Part shown: positions 43,340 through 43,718 of the stretch, piece after piece
Position numbering within the stretch: position 1 is the stretch's first letter
Layout: the number at the start of each line of letters is the position of its first letter
Assembly: GCA_029571215.1 (NCBI GenBank)
Contig: JAKPTE010000047.1
Location: 1 to 43,718 of the forward strand
Origin: Bacteroidota bacterium
GTDB lineage: Bacteria > Bacteroidota > Bacteroidia > Bacteroidales > JAAYUG01
Direction: 5' to 3'
DNA: 43,718 bases
Position numbers and translations under genes: made by a program
The notes under the pieces: model-generated
The model's database searches: none
The model's input: the letters and a program-made list of their open reading frames with translations, nothing else
What the model was told of the DNA's origin: nothing

Positions 43340-43718
43340 AATATTCCTCCTTTTCTGATGTTTTGTCTTAACCCTTTAATTGGCTGGACTAAATTTAAAT
43401 TCCGATTAAACCTTCGATTCATCGGGGTTAACCCGGATGCCATCGCTCAAGCTCACCCCGCAATGCAACATTTTACGGCATTTTTGCTGCATTATCTGGG
43501 TTGAATAAAGTAACCAAAGAAAATCAAGGCAAAAACAAAATTCCACCCGCACTATCAGAATGCAAGAATTACTGGCTGGGTAGAATTTTAAAGACGGGGC
43601 TCAGTAAACGATAGTACTTAATTTTATCCATCTTCCTAAAGTGCGTGGGCATAAGCAGGAGAGGCCTTTAAAATTAATCCCGACATTGTCGGGACCCCAG
43701 CCGTAATTCTATGCATTC
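43340..43718. other. Gene-free right end with a palindrome
   Basis: About 379 bases with no gene I can support. It holds the ribosome binding site of the 43-codon ORF at its left edge, a stretch near 43500-43550 (AAGTAACCAAAGAAAATCAA) that resembles dispersed intergenic sequence I recall from other Bacteroidota, and a near-perfect palindrome at 43678-43694. Confidence 0.5.
43678..43694. repeat. Palindrome near the right edge
   Basis: TCCCGACATTGTCGGGA has two 8-base arms that are exact reverse complements around one central base. Such sequences occur in dispersed hairpin repeats; with one copy visible this cannot be decided. Confidence 0.4.

Noticed and set aside
43237-43443. 68-codon minus-strand frame overlapping the 43-codon ORF
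   Set aside because: It has no start context; the 43-codon frame has AGGAGG at ideal spacing.
43256-43504. 82-codon frame on the plus strand at the right end
   Set aside because: It lies opposite the 43-codon ORF, is rich in Phe/Leu/Trp in a way typical of an antisense shadow, and has no ribosome binding site.
1-43718. CRISPR arrays, phage genes, insertion sequences, toxin-antitoxin or restriction genes
   Set aside because: None found on either strand; gene order and composition are those of core chromosome.

Overview
The window reads as chromosomal core DNA from a member of the Bacteroidota, probably Bacteroidales or Marinilabiliales. Four things point there. (1) Several genes are preceded by the Bacteroidota promoter TTTG-N18-20-TAnnTTTG (tRNA-His, rpmE, the flavodiiron gene), and many more by the -7 half alone. 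(2) Shine-Dalgarno sequences are almost absent; lon and a 43-codon gene near the right end are clear exceptions. (3) The gene families are typical of the phylum: the NTP_transf_4/hexapeptide protein, type B L31, LysS with an extra C-terminal tail, PorV-like and HhH outer-membrane proteins, DUF2007, and a DUF4369-like/thioredoxin protein. (4) The block rsfS-ftsH-DUF2007-cdsA-psd divergent from birA is, from memory, common in this phylum. No phage, insertion sequence, CRISPR array or rRNA was seen.

Layout, left third (1-17.4 kb): thyA-folA-DUF2147 form an operon ending in a strong terminator. Next come an unusual exported protein with four VExWML repeats, tRNA-His(GTG) on the minus strand with its own promoter and leader hairpin, a Wzx-like flippase, a class V aminotransferase followed by a GNAT-like protein, rpmE, the sugar nucleotidyltransferase-like protein, lon, a LiaF-like membrane protein, coaD and a thioredoxin-fold lipid- or periplasm-facing protein. 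Convergent to these is purE followed by two exported beta-barrel-type proteins, one carrying a ComEA-like helix-hairpin-helix region.

Middle third (17.5-30.7 kb): hpt-adk and, after a terminator, obg-PAP2-lplA. Then an exported YbjQ/DUF4156-like protein (minus), plsC with a methyltransferase-like partner, and parE-parC-aroK. On the minus strand are a flavodiiron protein with a full promoter and a small exported Cys/Lys-rich peptide whose promoter overlaps an inverted repeat.

Right third (30.7-43.7 kb): psd, cdsA, DUF2007, ftsH and rsfS (minus) link membrane phospholipid synthesis, membrane proteolysis and ribosome silencing. birA is divergent. pyrE and an SRPBCC protein (minus) diverge from a Nudix gene, and the two start codons overlap inside one CATG. 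lipA-lipB-recJ (minus) form an operon, and with lplA give both de novo and salvage lipoylation. lysS is followed by a 43-codon basic ORF with a strong Shine-Dalgarno and then about 380 bases with no gene that I can support.

No large new system is evident. The best candidates for undescribed biology are the VExWML repeat protein, the 43-aa basic ORF, the Cys-rich peptide with its candidate operator, the purE-linked outer-membrane pair and the CATG start overlap. All family assignments are from sequence reading and memory; no searches were run.
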